A stretch of 64,000 nucleotides of DNA from positions 62,001 through 126,000 of the forward strand of contig CAYNRU010000028.1 of the NCBI GenBank assembly GCA_964399635.1. Direction: 5' to 3'. The position numbers and the translations under genes are program-made. The DNA comes from UBA4615 sp964399635. GTDB taxonomy: Bacteria > Pseudomonadota > Gammaproteobacteria > Burkholderiales > Burkholderiaceae_E. Shown one piece after another: positions 36,821 to 45,236 of this stretch. The stretch's first letter is position 1, and each line of letters opens with the position of its first letter. The notes beneath the pieces are model-generated. The model made no database searches, had not been told where the DNA came from, and saw nothing but the letters and a program-made list of their open reading frames with translations.

Positions 36821-37968
36821 GCACCCGACGCATCCCGGCCGTCTACATGCGCGGCGGCACAAGCAAGGGCGTGTTCTTCCACGCCAACGACCTGCCGAGC
36901 TCGCCGCGTGCGCGCGATGCGCTGCTGTTGCGGGTGATCGGCAGCCCCGACCCCTACGGCCGCCACACCGACGGCATGGGCGGCGCCACCTCCAGCACCA
37001 GCAAGGTCGTTGTGGTGTCGCGCTCGCAGCGGCCCGGCTGCGACATCGACTTCCTGTTCGGCGCGGTGTCGATCGACCGGCCGGTGATCGACTGGTCGGG
37101 CAACTGCGGCAACCTGTCGGCGGCGGTGGGCCCGTTCGCGATCAACGAGGGCCTGTATCCGGCCGTAGACGGCGTCAACCAGGTGCGGATCTGGCAGGCC
37201 AACCTCGGCGAGCGGATCGACGCGTTCGTCACGGTGCGCGACGGCGAGGCGGTGGAGTCGGGCGAGTTCATGGAGGACGGCGTGGCCTTCCCGTCGGCCG
37301 AGCTGCGGCTGGAGTTCCTCGAGCCGGCTGGGGGTGTGTTCCCGACCGGACTCGTTCGCGAGACGCTGTCGGTGCCGGGCGTGGGCGTCTACGAGGTGAG
37401 CCTGGTGACGGCGGGCAACCCGACGGTCTTCGTGCGGGCGGAGGCGCTGGAGCTCACCGGCCGCGAGATGCCCGACGAGGTCAACCGCAGCCGGCGCCTG
37501 CTCGAGCGGGTGGAGGCGATCCGTGCCCATGCCGCCGTGCGGATGGGCCTCGCCTCGTCGGCGGAGGAGGCGACGCGCTCGCGGCCGGCGACGCCCAAGC
37601 TCTCCTGGGTCGCCAAGCCCTGCGGCTACCGCAGCAGCGCCGGCACCGACGTTCCGGCCGACAGCATCGACCTGCTCGCGCGGATCGTCTCGATGGGCAA
37701 GCTCCACCATGCCTACACCGGCACCGGCTCGATCGCGCTGGCGGTGGCCGCGGCGGTCCCGGGCACGGTGGTGGCCGACGTCGCGCGCACGCTGCCCGGC
37801 GTGGCCACGCGGATCGGCCACGTATCGGGGACGCTCGCGGTCGGCGCCGAGGTGTCCTGCCAGGAGGGGCCCGGCGGCAGCCGTTCCTGGACGGTCGACA
37901 AGTGCGTGCTGTCGCGCAGCGCGCGGCGCCTGATGACCGGGTTCGTCTACATCCCCCAGTCCGGCTGA
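36817..37968 (+). CDS. prpF: 2-methylaconitate isomerase PrpF
   Basis: 383 residues, PrpF family: IPAVYMRGGTSKGVFFH (residues 5-21), GGATSSTSKVVVV, WSGNCGNLSAAVGPFAI with the active-site Cys (about 107), and SMGKLHHAYTGTGSIALA (about 290). In the 2-methylcitrate cycle PrpF isomerises trans- to cis-2-methylaconitate so that aconitase can act after AcnD. No prpB, prpC or acnD is nearby, so it either serves a remote pathway or is a related isomerase. Overlaps trmJ. Confidence 0.88.
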   Translation: MSTRRIPAVYMRGGTSKGVFFHANDLPSSPRARDALLLRVIGSPDPYGRHTDGMGGATSSTSKVVVVSRSQRPGCDIDFLFGAVSIDRPVIDWSGNCGNLSAAVGPFAINEGLYPAVDGVNQVRIWQANLGERIDAFVTVRDGEAVESGEFMEDGVAFPSAELRLEFLEPAGGVFPTGLVRETLSVPGVGVYEVSLVTAGNPTVFVRAEALELTGREMPDEVNRSRRLLERVEAIRAHAAVRMGLASSAEEATRSRPATPKLSWVAKPCGYRSSAGTDVPADSIDLLARIVSMGKLHHAYTGTGSIALAVAAAVPGTVVADVARTLPGVATRIGHVSGTLAVGAEVSCQEGPGGSRSWTVDKCVLSRSARRLMTGFVYIPQSG

Positions 37969-38027
37969 GGCAGGCGCCGGCCGGTGGGGCGCGGACCCGG
38001 CCCCCAGCAGGGTCGCCCGGTCGCGGC

Positions 38028-38033
38028 TAGAAT
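38028..38033 (+). promoter_or_regulatory. Putative -10 element (TAGAAT) of cysE
   Basis: TAGAAT, 32 bases before the cysE ATG, inside the string TAGAATCCGGC that also precedes dapA. No clear -35. Confidence 0.5.
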
Positions 38034-38065
38034 CCGGCCTCTGACTCCGATTGGGCACACCGCCG

Positions 38066-38821
38066 ATGTTCGCGCGCATCAGGGAAGACGTCGCCGCCGT
38101 GCGTGAGCGCGACCCCGCCGCGCGCTCGGCGCTGGAGGTGCTGCTGTGCTACCCCGGCGTGCACGCGCTGGCCTTGCACCGGGTCTCCAGCCACCTGTGG
38201 CGCTCCAGGCTCACCACGCTCGCGCGGTTCGTGTCGCACGTCGGGCGCTTCTTCACCGGCATCGAGATCCACCCGGGCGCGACCCTCGGGCGCCGCGTGT
38301 TCATCGACCACGGCATGGGCGTCGTGATCGGCGAGACGGCCGAGATCGGCGACGACTGCACGATCTACCAGGGCGTCACGCTCGGCGGCACCTCCCTGCA
38401 CCGGGGCACCAAGCGCCACCCCACGCTCGAGGCGGGGGTGGTGGTGGGGGCGGGCGCCAAGGTGCTCGGCGGCTTCACGGTGGGCGCGGGCGCGCGCATC
38501 GGCTCCAACTCGGTCGTCGTCAAGACCGTGCCGCCGGGGGCGACCGCGGTCGGCATCCCGGCGCGGATCATCAGCGACGACGTCGACCAACGCCGCGAGG
38601 CGCAGGCCAACCGGATGGGCTTCTCGGCCTACGCCATCACTCAGGGCGCCGACGACCCGCTGTCCATCGCGCTCCATCAGCTCATCGACCACGTCGCCGA
38701 GCAGGACCGCCGCATCGATCAGCTGGTGGCCGCGCTCGAGCGGGCGGGCGCCGCCCCGCCGCCCGGCGCCTGCGAGGGCCAGCCGCTGGATGCGGGGCGG
38801 CTCAGCAGGCTGGTCGACTGA
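38066..38821 (+). CDS. cysE: Serine O-acetyltransferase
   Basis: Makes O-acetylserine for cysteine synthesis. 251 residues: helical N-terminal part (1-60) and left-handed beta-helix with GIEIHPGATLGRRVFIDHGM and the catalytic His in FIDHG, then GGTSLHRGTKRHPTLE. The C-terminal extension after residue 185 is Pro/Gly-rich and differs from E. coli, where the last residues form the complex with CysK. I prefer the ATG 38066 over an in-frame TTG at 38051. Overlaps the next start by one base. Confidence 0.95.
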   Translation: MFARIREDVAAVRERDPAARSALEVLLCYPGVHALALHRVSSHLWRSRLTTLARFVSHVGRFFTGIEIHPGATLGRRVFIDHGMGVVIGETAEIGDDCTIYQGVTLGGTSLHRGTKRHPTLEAGVVVGAGAKVLGGFTVGAGARIGSNSVVVKTVPPGATAVGIPARIISDDVDQRREAQANRMGFSAYAITQGADDPLSIALHQLIDHVAEQDRRIDQLVAALERAGAAPPPGACEGQPLDAGRLSRLVD

Positions 38822-39828
38822 TGCCCGGGGCGATGGCGCCGCGTCGCGTCGTGGCGCGTGGCCTGGCGGCGGCGCTGCTCGGCGCGGCGGCGCTGGCCTG
38901 CGGAGCCGCCGCCGCCTTCGACCTGCAGGGCCACCGCGGCGCGCGGGGGCTCGCGCCTGAAAACACCCTGGCGGGGTTCGAGACCGCGCTGGCGGTCGGC
39001 GTCGACACGCTCGAGCTGGACGTCGGCCTCACGCGCGATGACGTGCTGGTGATCGTGCACGACCGCGCGTTGAACCCGGACGTGGTCCGCGGCCCGGACG
39101 GCCAGTGGCTGGCCGCACCCGGCCCCGTGGTGCGCTCGCTGGATTTCGCCGCGCTGCAGGCCTTCGACGTCGGCCGCCTGCGTCCGGGCAGCCGGTACGC
39201 CGCGTCGTATCCGGCCCAGGTACCGCGCGACGGGGCGCGGATCCCCTCGCTCGAGCAGCTGTTCGAGCGGGTGGCGGCGCTGGGTGCGAGCCGCGTGCGC
39301 TTCAACATCGAGACCAAGCTGTCGCCGCTCGCACCCGCCGAGACGGCCGATCCCGAGACCTTCGCGCAGCGGCTGGTGGAGGCGGTGCGCCGCCACGGGC
39401 TGGCCGCCCGCACCACGGTGCAGTCCTTCGACTGGCGCACGCTGCGGGCGGTGCAGCGCATCGCCCCCGAGCTGGCCACGGTCTACCTGAGCGTCGAGCA
39501 GGCCGGCGCGGACACCATCCGCGCGGGCGACCCGCAAGGCTCGCCCTGGACCGCCGGCCTGCGCCATGCGGACCACGGCTCCGTGCCCGGCATGGTGAAG
39601 GCCGCCGGCGGCGCGGTCTGGTCCCCCAACGCCGCCGACCTGGACGCCGCGCGGGTGGCGCAGGCCCGCGCGCTCGGCCTGGCGGTGGTGCCCTGGACGG
39701 TCAACGACCCGGCCGTCATGCGTCGGCTGATCGAATGGGGGGTGGACGGCCTGATCACCGACCGGCCCGACCTCGCGCGCGAGGTGATGCGCGAGCGCGG
39801 GATGCCGCTGCCGGCACCGCTGCGCTGA
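38821..39828 (+). CDS. Exported glycerophosphodiester phosphodiesterase
   Basis: 335 residues. An N-terminal signal (VVARGLAAALLGAAALACGAAAA, given as residues 10-31 in part) precedes a GDPD TIM barrel: LQGHRGARGLAPENTLAGF (catalytic His pair, first here), TLELDVGLTRDDVLVIVHD (second His), FNIETKL, and late VPWTVNDPAVMRRLIEWG with LITDRPD. It releases glycerol 3-phosphate from deacylated phospholipids in the periplasm. The ATG overlaps the cysE TGA (TGATG), so it is probably translated from the cysE message. Confidence 0.92.
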   Translation: MPGAMAPRRVVARGLAAALLGAAALACGAAAAFDLQGHRGARGLAPENTLAGFETALAVGVDTLELDVGLTRDDVLVIVHDRALNPDVVRGPDGQWLAAPGPVVRSLDFAALQAFDVGRLRPGSRYAASYPAQVPRDGARIPSLEQLFERVAALGASRVRFNIETKLSPLAPAETADPETFAQRLVEAVRRHGLAARTTVQSFDWRTLRAVQRIAPELATVYLSVEQAGADTIRAGDPQGSPWTAGLRHADHGSVPGMVKAAGGAVWSPNAADLDAARVAQARALGLAVVPWTVNDPAVMRRLIEWGVDGLITDRPDLAREVMRERGMPLPAPLR

Positions 39829-39959
39829 GGCCGGCGCCGCTCGGCGTCGATGCCGAGGATGTCCGGTGCATCTGTTGCGTGCACCGGTGCCAGCGGGTCC
39901 TTACCCACCGCCTGGAGGCCCGCCAGGCGGCCGATGCCCGAGGGTCGCTCCAGCAAGGG

Positions 39960-40733
39960 TCAGGGCGGGTCGGCCAGGCTGACCGCGCGCCCCTCGCGCC
40001 ACGCCAGCATCGCGCCTCGCCCCGCGTCGGCGTCCCAGTCGGTCAGCACCAGCCGCTCGCGCGTGACGCCGCCGCGCGTCCACGCATGGCGGCCCGGGCG
40101 GTGCGTGTGCCCGTGGATCAGTAGGGCGGCGTCCGCCTGGTCCAGCGCTTCGTCGACCGTCGCCTGGGACACGTCCATCAGCGCGCCGGACTTCGCCCGC
40201 TTGTCGGCCTCGCTGGTCCCGCGCAGCTCGCGCCCGATCGAGAAGCGATCGGCCAGCGGCAGCGCCAGGAAGTCCCGTTGCCAGGCCGGTTCGCGGCAGG
40301 TGCGACGCCATGCCTGGTAGGCGAGGTCGTCGGTGCACAGGGCGTCGCCGTGCGCGAGCAGCGCCGGCACGCCGTGCAGCAGCACCGGGCAGGGGTCGTC
40401 GAGCAGGGTCGCGCCGCAGGCGGCCGAGTAGCCGACCCGAGCGCCGGGCACCGGCACGTCGAGCAGGAAGTCCCGGTTGCCGCGCATCAGCCACACCCTC
40501 GTGCCGCCGGCGGCGAGCCGTGACAGCGCCGTCGACAGGCGCTCGGCGAGCGCGTCCGCGCCGTCGTCGCCGACCCACAGCTCGAACAGGTCGCCGAGCA
40601 GGAACAGGTGGGCCGCCGCCGGGCCGTGCGCCGCCAGCGCCGCAAAGAAGCGTTCGGCGGTGCGCGGCGCCTCGGGGGCGAGGTGCATGTCCGAGGCGAG
40701 CAGCACCGGCTCCTCCAACGGGATCCGCAGCAT
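39960..40733 (-). CDS. lpxH: UDP-2,3-diacylglucosamine diphosphatase
   Basis: Fourth step of lipid A synthesis, at the inner face of the cytoplasmic membrane. 257 residues with the complete Mn-site set: ASDMHL (13-18), LGDLFELWVG, MRGNRDFLLD, LLAHGDAL and LLIHGHTHRPGRH. Together with kdsA and roxA-neighbour Bam genes it shows an LPS-bearing outer membrane. Follows the cyclophilin gene on the same strand after 26 bases. Confidence 0.95.
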   Translation of the reverse strand: MLRIPLEEPVLLASDMHLAPEAPRTAERFFAALAAHGPAAAHLFLLGDLFELWVGDDGADALAERLSTALSRLAAGGTRVWLMRGNRDFLLDVPVPGARVGYSAACGATLLDDPCPVLLHGVPALLAHGDALCTDDLAYQAWRRTCREPAWQRDFLALPLADRFSIGRELRGTSEADKRAKSGALMDVSQATVDEALDQADAALLIHGHTHRPGRHAWTRGGVTRERLVLTDWDADAGRGAMLAWREGRAVSLADPP

Positions 40734-40759
40734 GGCGACGGCCCGAACCGAGCCGCGAC

Positions 40760-41335
40760 TTACTTGGCGCCGACGCGGACCACCGACTGGATCACCACCG
40801 GCTCGGTCGGCACGTCGCGGTGCATGCCGCTGCTGCCGGTCTTGACGGCCTTGATCGCCTCGACCGTGTCCATGCCCTTGACCACCTTGCCGAACACCGC
40901 GTAGCCGTGACCGTCGGGCTGCGGGTGGTTCAGCATCGCGTTGTCGGCGACGTTGATGAAGAACTGCGAGGTCGCCGAGTCGGGTACCGAGGTGCGGGCC
41001 ATCGCGATCCAGCCGATGTCGTTCTTCAGGCCGTTCTGCGACTCGAGCTTGATCTGGGCGCGCGTGGGCTTTTGCTTCATGTCCTGCGCGAAGCCGCCGC
41101 CCTGGATCATGAAATTGCCGATTACGCGATGGAACACGGTGCCGTCGTAGTGCTTGTCGTCGACGTACTTGAGGAAGTTCTCGACGGTGATCGGCGCCTT
41201 GGCGGGGTAGAGCTCGACGACGATCTCGCCTTTCGAGGTCTTGATCAGCACCTGCGGGTTGGCTTGGGCGGACGCGCCCTCGGGCACGGCCAGCGAGAAC
41301 AGCAGGGCGCCGATCAGGGGAAGGGTCTTGGTCAT
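40760..41335 (-). CDS. ppiA: Periplasmic cyclophilin-type peptidyl-prolyl isomerase
   Basis: 191 residues. A signal peptide (about 1-23, ending GASAQ) is followed by a cyclophilin domain with FHRVIGNFMIQGGGFAQDM, SQFFINVADN and the GHGYAVFGKVVKGMD turn. By family knowledge the Arg in FHRV and the Phe/Gln/His set form the active site. Located in the periplasm by the signal. The ATG overlaps the stop of the TPR gene (ATGA), so TPR, cyclophilin and lpxH look like one operon, as is common in Burkholderiales. Confidence 0.93.
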   Translation of the reverse strand: MTKTLPLIGALLFSLAVPEGASAQANPQVLIKTSKGEIVVELYPAKAPITVENFLKYVDDKHYDGTVFHRVIGNFMIQGGGFAQDMKQKPTRAQIKLESQNGLKNDIGWIAMARTSVPDSATSQFFINVADNAMLNHPQPDGHGYAVFGKVVKGMDTVEAIKAVKTGSSGMHRDVPTEPVVIQSVVRVGAK

Positions 41336-42015
41336 CGGGGGGTCACCTGTGGTTGCGCACTCGGGCGCGGGTTGGCGGGATTGGCGGGCGGTGCCTGCTG
41401 CACGCGCCCGATGAGTTCGAGCGCCATGGCCAGCTTGCCGCGGGCCGAGGCGTTCGAGGGGTCCAGCCGGCCCGCCTGCGCGTAGGACGCGGCGGCCAGC
41501 TGGAGGTGGATGTCGCCGAGGTTCTCGTGCGCGAGCGCGTACGTGGGCACCGCGCGCAACGACTGCTCGAGCGCGAGGCGGGCGGCGTCCCAGTCGCCGC
41601 GCGCGGCGTGGATCACGGCGAGGTTGTTGTAGGACTCGGGCAGCTCGGGAAAGTCCTCGGTCAGCGAGCGGAACACCTCGATCGCCTCGTCGGTCCGGCG
41701 CCGTTCGGTCAGGATCACGCCTCTCAGGAAACGCAGCTGCGCGTTGCGCGGATCGGTCTGGAGCGCGCGCTCGACGATTGTCATCGCCTCGTCGACGCGT
41801 CCGGCGCGGTAGGCCGCGATCGCGCCGTCGTAGGGCAGCGAGATGGTCGGGCGCAGCGGCTCGGGCGCGCCGATCTGGTTCGAGGCGCCGGCTCCCAGCA
41901 CCCCGGTCGTCTGCGCGGCGCAGGGCGCCGCCAGCGCGGCGCACAGGGCGCCGAGCAGCAACGCGGCCGGCGCGGCGAAGACCCGCCCGCGGCTGCGCCG
42001 CGCGGGTGCCTGCAC
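41332..42015 (-). CDS. Exported TPR-repeat protein
   Basis: 227 residues from the GTG at 42015, which has a G-rich ribosome site and gives a normal signal peptide (RRSRGRVFAAPAALLLGAL, cleaved near PCAAQ). Residues about 60-205 hold four TPR-like repeats (YDGAIAAYRAGRVDEAMTIV; PESYNNLAVIHAARGDWDAA). Probably a periplasmic scaffold next to the cyclophilin it is coupled to. An ATG at 42123 would add 36 residues but would run across the putative cysS promoter. Confidence 0.85.
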   Translation of the reverse strand: MQAPARRSRGRVFAAPAALLLGALCAALAAPCAAQTTGVLGAGASNQIGAPEPLRPTISLPYDGAIAAYRAGRVDEAMTIVERALQTDPRNAQLRFLRGVILTERRRTDEAIEVFRSLTEDFPELPESYNNLAVIHAARGDWDAARLALEQSLRAVPTYALAHENLGDIHLQLAAASYAQAGRLDPSNASARGKLAMALELIGRVQQAPPANPANPRPSAQPQVTPR

Positions 42016-42066
42016 CCCCGGTCCGGGGGGCGCGGCCGACCGCCCGGACCGCGGCGGCCTCGCTGC

Positions 42067-42072
42067 TATACT
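42067..42072 (+). promoter_or_regulatory. Putative -10 element (TATACT) of cysS
   Basis: TATACT, 87 bases before the cysS ATG, in a GC-rich divergent gap. It also bears on where the opposite TPR gene starts. Confidence 0.5.
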
Positions 42073-42159
42073 CGAATGGCCGCCCGCGATCGCCGCGCAA
42101 GCCACGTCTGGAGCGGATCTCATCCCCGCATTCTAGCAACCCGGCCTGCGCCGCCCCCC

Positions 42160-43560
42160 ATGCTCCGCATCCACAACTCGCTGTCGCGCCGCAAGGAAGA
42201 CTTCGTCCCGCTCGAGCCGGGGCGCGTCCGCATGTACGTGTGCGGCATCACTGTCTACGATTACTGCCACGTCGGCCATGCCCGCATGATGCTGGTGTTC
42301 GACATGGTCGCGCGCTGGCTGCGCGCCACCGGTTACACGCTGACCTTCGTGCGCAACATCACCGACATCGACGACAAGATCATCCGGCGTGCGGTCGACA
42401 ACGGCGAGACCATCGGCGCGCTCACCGGTCGCTTCATCGCGGCCATGCACCAGGACCTCGACGCGCTCGGCGTGCTGCGCCCCGACCACGAGCCGCGCGC
42501 GACGCAGTACGTGCCTCAGATGCTCGACCTGATCGGCCTGCTCGAGGGCAAGGGCCTGGCCTACCGGGCCGGCGGTGGCGACGTCAACTACGCGGTGCGC
42601 CGCTTCCCCGGATACGGGAGGCTGTCCGGCAAGTCGCTCGACGAGCTGCGCGCGGGCGAGCGCGTGGTGGTGGCCGACACCAAGCAGGACCCGCTCGACT
42701 TCGTGCTCTGGAAGGCGGCCAAGCCGGACGAGCCCGCCGAGGCGCAGTGGGCCTCCAGCTTCGGCGCCGGGCGCCCGGGCTGGCACATCGAGTGCTCGGC
42801 GATGGCCACCGCGTTGCTCGGGCACACGCTCGACATCCACGGCGGCGGCGCCGACCTGCAGTTCCCGCACCACGAGAACGAGATCGCGCAGAGCGAGGGC
42901 GCTCACGGCGGCACCTTCGTGCGCTACTGGATGCACAACGGCTTCGTGCGCGTCGACGACGAGAAGATGTCCAAGTCGCTCGGCAACTTCTTCACGATCC
43001 GGGAGGTGCTGCGCAAGTTCGACCCGGAGGTGATGCGCCTGTTCATCCTGCGCGCGCAGTATCGCAGCCAGCTCAACTACTCCGACGCGCATCTCGAGGA
43101 TGCCCGCGCGAGCCTGCTGCGCCTGTACACCGCGCTGTCGCCCGAGGCAGGCGGGCAGCCTGCCGGCGAGCCCGACTGGGCGCGTCCCGAGGCGCAGCGC
43201 TTTCGCGAGGCGATGGACGACGACTTCAACACCCCGATCGCCATGTCGGTGCTGTTCGACCTCGCCGGCGAGCTCAACCGCTCGCGGGACCCCGCGGTCG
43301 AGCGCCAGCTGCGCGCGCTCGCTGGACTGCTGGGGCTGCTGGGCCAGCCGCGCGCCGCGGTGCTGCACGGCGGCTTGCGCGGCACCGACGCCGCCACGCA
43401 GGGCATGGCCGATGCCGACATCGACGCGCTGGTCGCCCGGCGCACCGATGCCAAGAAGGCCCGCCAGTTCGCCGAGGCCGATCGCATCCGCGCCGAGCTG
43501 CTCGCGGGCGGCGTCGTGCTCGAGGATGGCCCCGCTGGCACCCGCTGGCGCCGGGCCTGA
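42160..43560 (+). CDS. cysS: Cysteinyl-tRNA synthetase
   Basis: Charges tRNA-Cys. 466 residues. Zn ligands and HIGH motif in YVCGITVYDYCHVGHAR (25-41), WHIECSAM (zinc Cys, about 210), HHENEIAQSE, and KMSKSLGN (about 268). A C-terminal helical domain ends at DGPAGTRWRR. First gene of the run cysS, glycosylase, accA and tilS. Confidence 0.97.
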   Translation: MLRIHNSLSRRKEDFVPLEPGRVRMYVCGITVYDYCHVGHARMMLVFDMVARWLRATGYTLTFVRNITDIDDKIIRRAVDNGETIGALTGRFIAAMHQDLDALGVLRPDHEPRATQYVPQMLDLIGLLEGKGLAYRAGGGDVNYAVRRFPGYGRLSGKSLDELRAGERVVVADTKQDPLDFVLWKAAKPDEPAEAQWASSFGAGRPGWHIECSAMATALLGHTLDIHGGGADLQFPHHENEIAQSEGAHGGTFVRYWMHNGFVRVDDEKMSKSLGNFFTIREVLRKFDPEVMRLFILRAQYRSQLNYSDAHLEDARASLLRLYTALSPEAGGQPAGEPDWARPEAQRFREAMDDDFNTPIAMSVLFDLAGELNRSRDPAVERQLRALAGLLGLLGQPRAAVLHGGLRGTDAATQGMADADIDALVARRTDAKKARQFAEADRIRAELLAGGVVLEDGPAGTRWRRA

Positions 43561-43564
43561 CGCC

Positions 43565-44266
43565 GTGCCCCCGACACCGCAGGCGCCGCCCCCCCGATCC
43601 CCCGGCCTGCCCGCCGCGCAGGCGCTGCCCGTCGCGCCGCCCGGCACCTCTCCCCACTACTGGCACGAGGCGGGCGCGGCGCTCGCGGCCACCGACCCGG
43701 TGATGGCCTCGGTGATCCGCGCCTGGCAAGGCAACGGGCACCTGAGCTCGCGCGGCGATCCCTTCACCACGCTCGCCCGGTCCATCGTCGGCCAGCAGAT
43801 CTCGGTCAAGGCCGCCCAGTCCGTGTGGCTTCGGTTCGAGAAGGCGGCGGGCACGATGGTGCCCGAACGTGTTGCGCGGATGCGACTGAGCACGATGACC
43901 CGCGCCGGGCTCTCGGGCCGCAAGGCGGAGTACGTGCGCGACCTGGCGGTTCGTTTCGCCAGTGCCGAGGTCGATCCGAGCCACTGGCCGGCGCTCGACG
44001 ACGAGGCCGTGATCGCCGAACTCGTGAAAGTCCGTGGCATCGGGCGCTGGACAGCGGAGATGTTCCTGATCTTCAATCTGCTGCGGCCCGATGTCTTCCC
44101 CCTGGACGACCTGGGTCTCATCAAGGCGATCTCGGTCAACTACAACGAAGGTCGACCGGTCTCGAAGGCCGAGGCGGCAGCGATCGGCGCCCGTTGGCAA
44201 CCGTGGCGAACGGTGGCCACCTGGTACCTGTGGCGCAGCCTCGATCCCCTGCCGGTGGAGTACTGA
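43565..44266 (+). CDS. DNA-3-methyladenine glycosylase (AlkA-type HhH-GPD)
   Basis: Removes alkylated bases from DNA. 233 residues: a Pro-rich leader (1-30), then the HhH-GPD fold with SIVGQQISVKAAQSVWLRF (about 72), the hairpin VKVRGIGRWTAEMFLIF (about 155) and the catalytic Asp in VFPLDDLGL. The GTG at 43565 follows cysS by 4 bases; an internal ATG before ASVIRAWQG (about 43703) is the alternative and would drop only poorly conserved sequence. AccA starts 7 bases after it. Confidence 0.9.
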   Translation: MPPTPQAPPPRSPGLPAAQALPVAPPGTSPHYWHEAGAALAATDPVMASVIRAWQGNGHLSSRGDPFTTLARSIVGQQISVKAAQSVWLRFEKAAGTMVPERVARMRLSTMTRAGLSGRKAEYVRDLAVRFASAEVDPSHWPALDDEAVIAELVKVRGIGRWTAEMFLIFNLLRPDVFPLDDLGLIKAISVNYNEGRPVSKAEAAAIGARWQPWRTVATWYLWRSLDPLPVEY

Positions 44267-44273
44267 ACGACAC

Positions 44274-45236
44274 ATGAAGACCACCTTCCTGGATTTCGAG
44301 CAGCCGATCGCCGAGCTCGAGGCGAAGATCGACGAGCTGCGGTTCGTGCAGGACGATTCTGCGGTGGACATCGCCGACGAGATCCAGCGGCTCCAGAAGA
44401 AGAGCCAGTCGCTGATCAAGGACACCTACGCCAAGCTGTCGCCGTGGCAGGTCGCCCTGGTGGCGCGCCACCCGCAGCGGCCCTACACGCTCGACTACGT
44501 CGCCTCGATGTTCACCGACTTCCATGAGCTGCACGGCGATCGCAGCTACGCCGACGACATGGCGATCGTGGGGGGCCTTGCGCGCTTCAACGGCCAGCCG
44601 GTGATGGTGATCGGCCACCAGAAGGGGCGCGACACCAAGGAGCGCGGCATCCGCAACTTCGGCATGCCGCGGCCCGAGGGCTACCGCAAGGCGCTGCGCC
44701 TGATGCGCACCGCCGAGAAGTTCGGCCTGCCGGTGATGACCTTCGTCGACACGCCGGGCGCCTTCCCGGGCATCGGCGCCGAGGAGCGTGGCCAGTCGGA
44801 GGCGATCGGACGCAACCTGTTCGCGATGGCCGAGCTGCGCGTGCCGATCGTCACCACCATCATCGGCGAGGGCGGATCGGGCGGTGCGCTCGCGATCGCG
44901 GTCGCCGACTGCGTGCTGATGCTGCAGTACTCGATCTACTCGGTGATCTCGCCCGAGGGCTGCGCGGCGATCCTGTGGAAGAGCGCCGAGAAGGCGCCCG
45001 AGGCCGCGGAGACGCTGGGCATCACCGCCCACCGCCTCAAGGCGCTGGGCCTGATCGACCGCATCGTCTCCGAGCCGCTCGGCGGCGCCCACCGGGACGT
45101 GGTGCAGATGTCGCAGCTGCTCAAGCGCGCGCTCGGCGAGGCGCTGCGCCAGTTCCAGAACGTCAGCGCCGACGATCTGGTCAAGCTGCGCCAGCAGCGC
45201 ATCATGGCGTATGGCAAGGTCAAGGAGATCGGTTGA
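44274..45236 (+). CDS. accA: Acetyl-CoA carboxylase carboxyltransferase subunit alpha
   Basis: With AccD forms the carboxyltransferase that makes malonyl-CoA for fatty acid synthesis. 320 residues: N-terminal helices (MKTTFLDFEQPIAELEAKI), crotonase-like core with GHQKGRDTKER, NFGMPRPEGYRKALRLM, TFVDTPGAFPGIGAEERGQ and GEGGSGGALAI. Its 3' end overlaps the tilS start by 26 bases. Confidence 0.97.
   Translation: MKTTFLDFEQPIAELEAKIDELRFVQDDSAVDIADEIQRLQKKSQSLIKDTYAKLSPWQVALVARHPQRPYTLDYVASMFTDFHELHGDRSYADDMAIVGGLARFNGQPVMVIGHQKGRDTKERGIRNFGMPRPEGYRKALRLMRTAEKFGLPVMTFVDTPGAFPGIGAEERGQSEAIGRNLFAMAELRVPIVTTIIGEGGSGGALAIAVADCVLMLQYSIYSVISPEGCAAILWKSAEKAPEAAETLGITAHRLKALGLIDRIVSEPLGGAHRDVVQMSQLLKRALGEALRQFQNVSADDLVKLRQQRIMAYGKVKEIG

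Noticed and set aside
42016..42123. Upstream ATG for the TPR protein
   Set aside because: It would add a Pro/Arg-rich lead before a normal signal peptide and run over the cysS -10 element.
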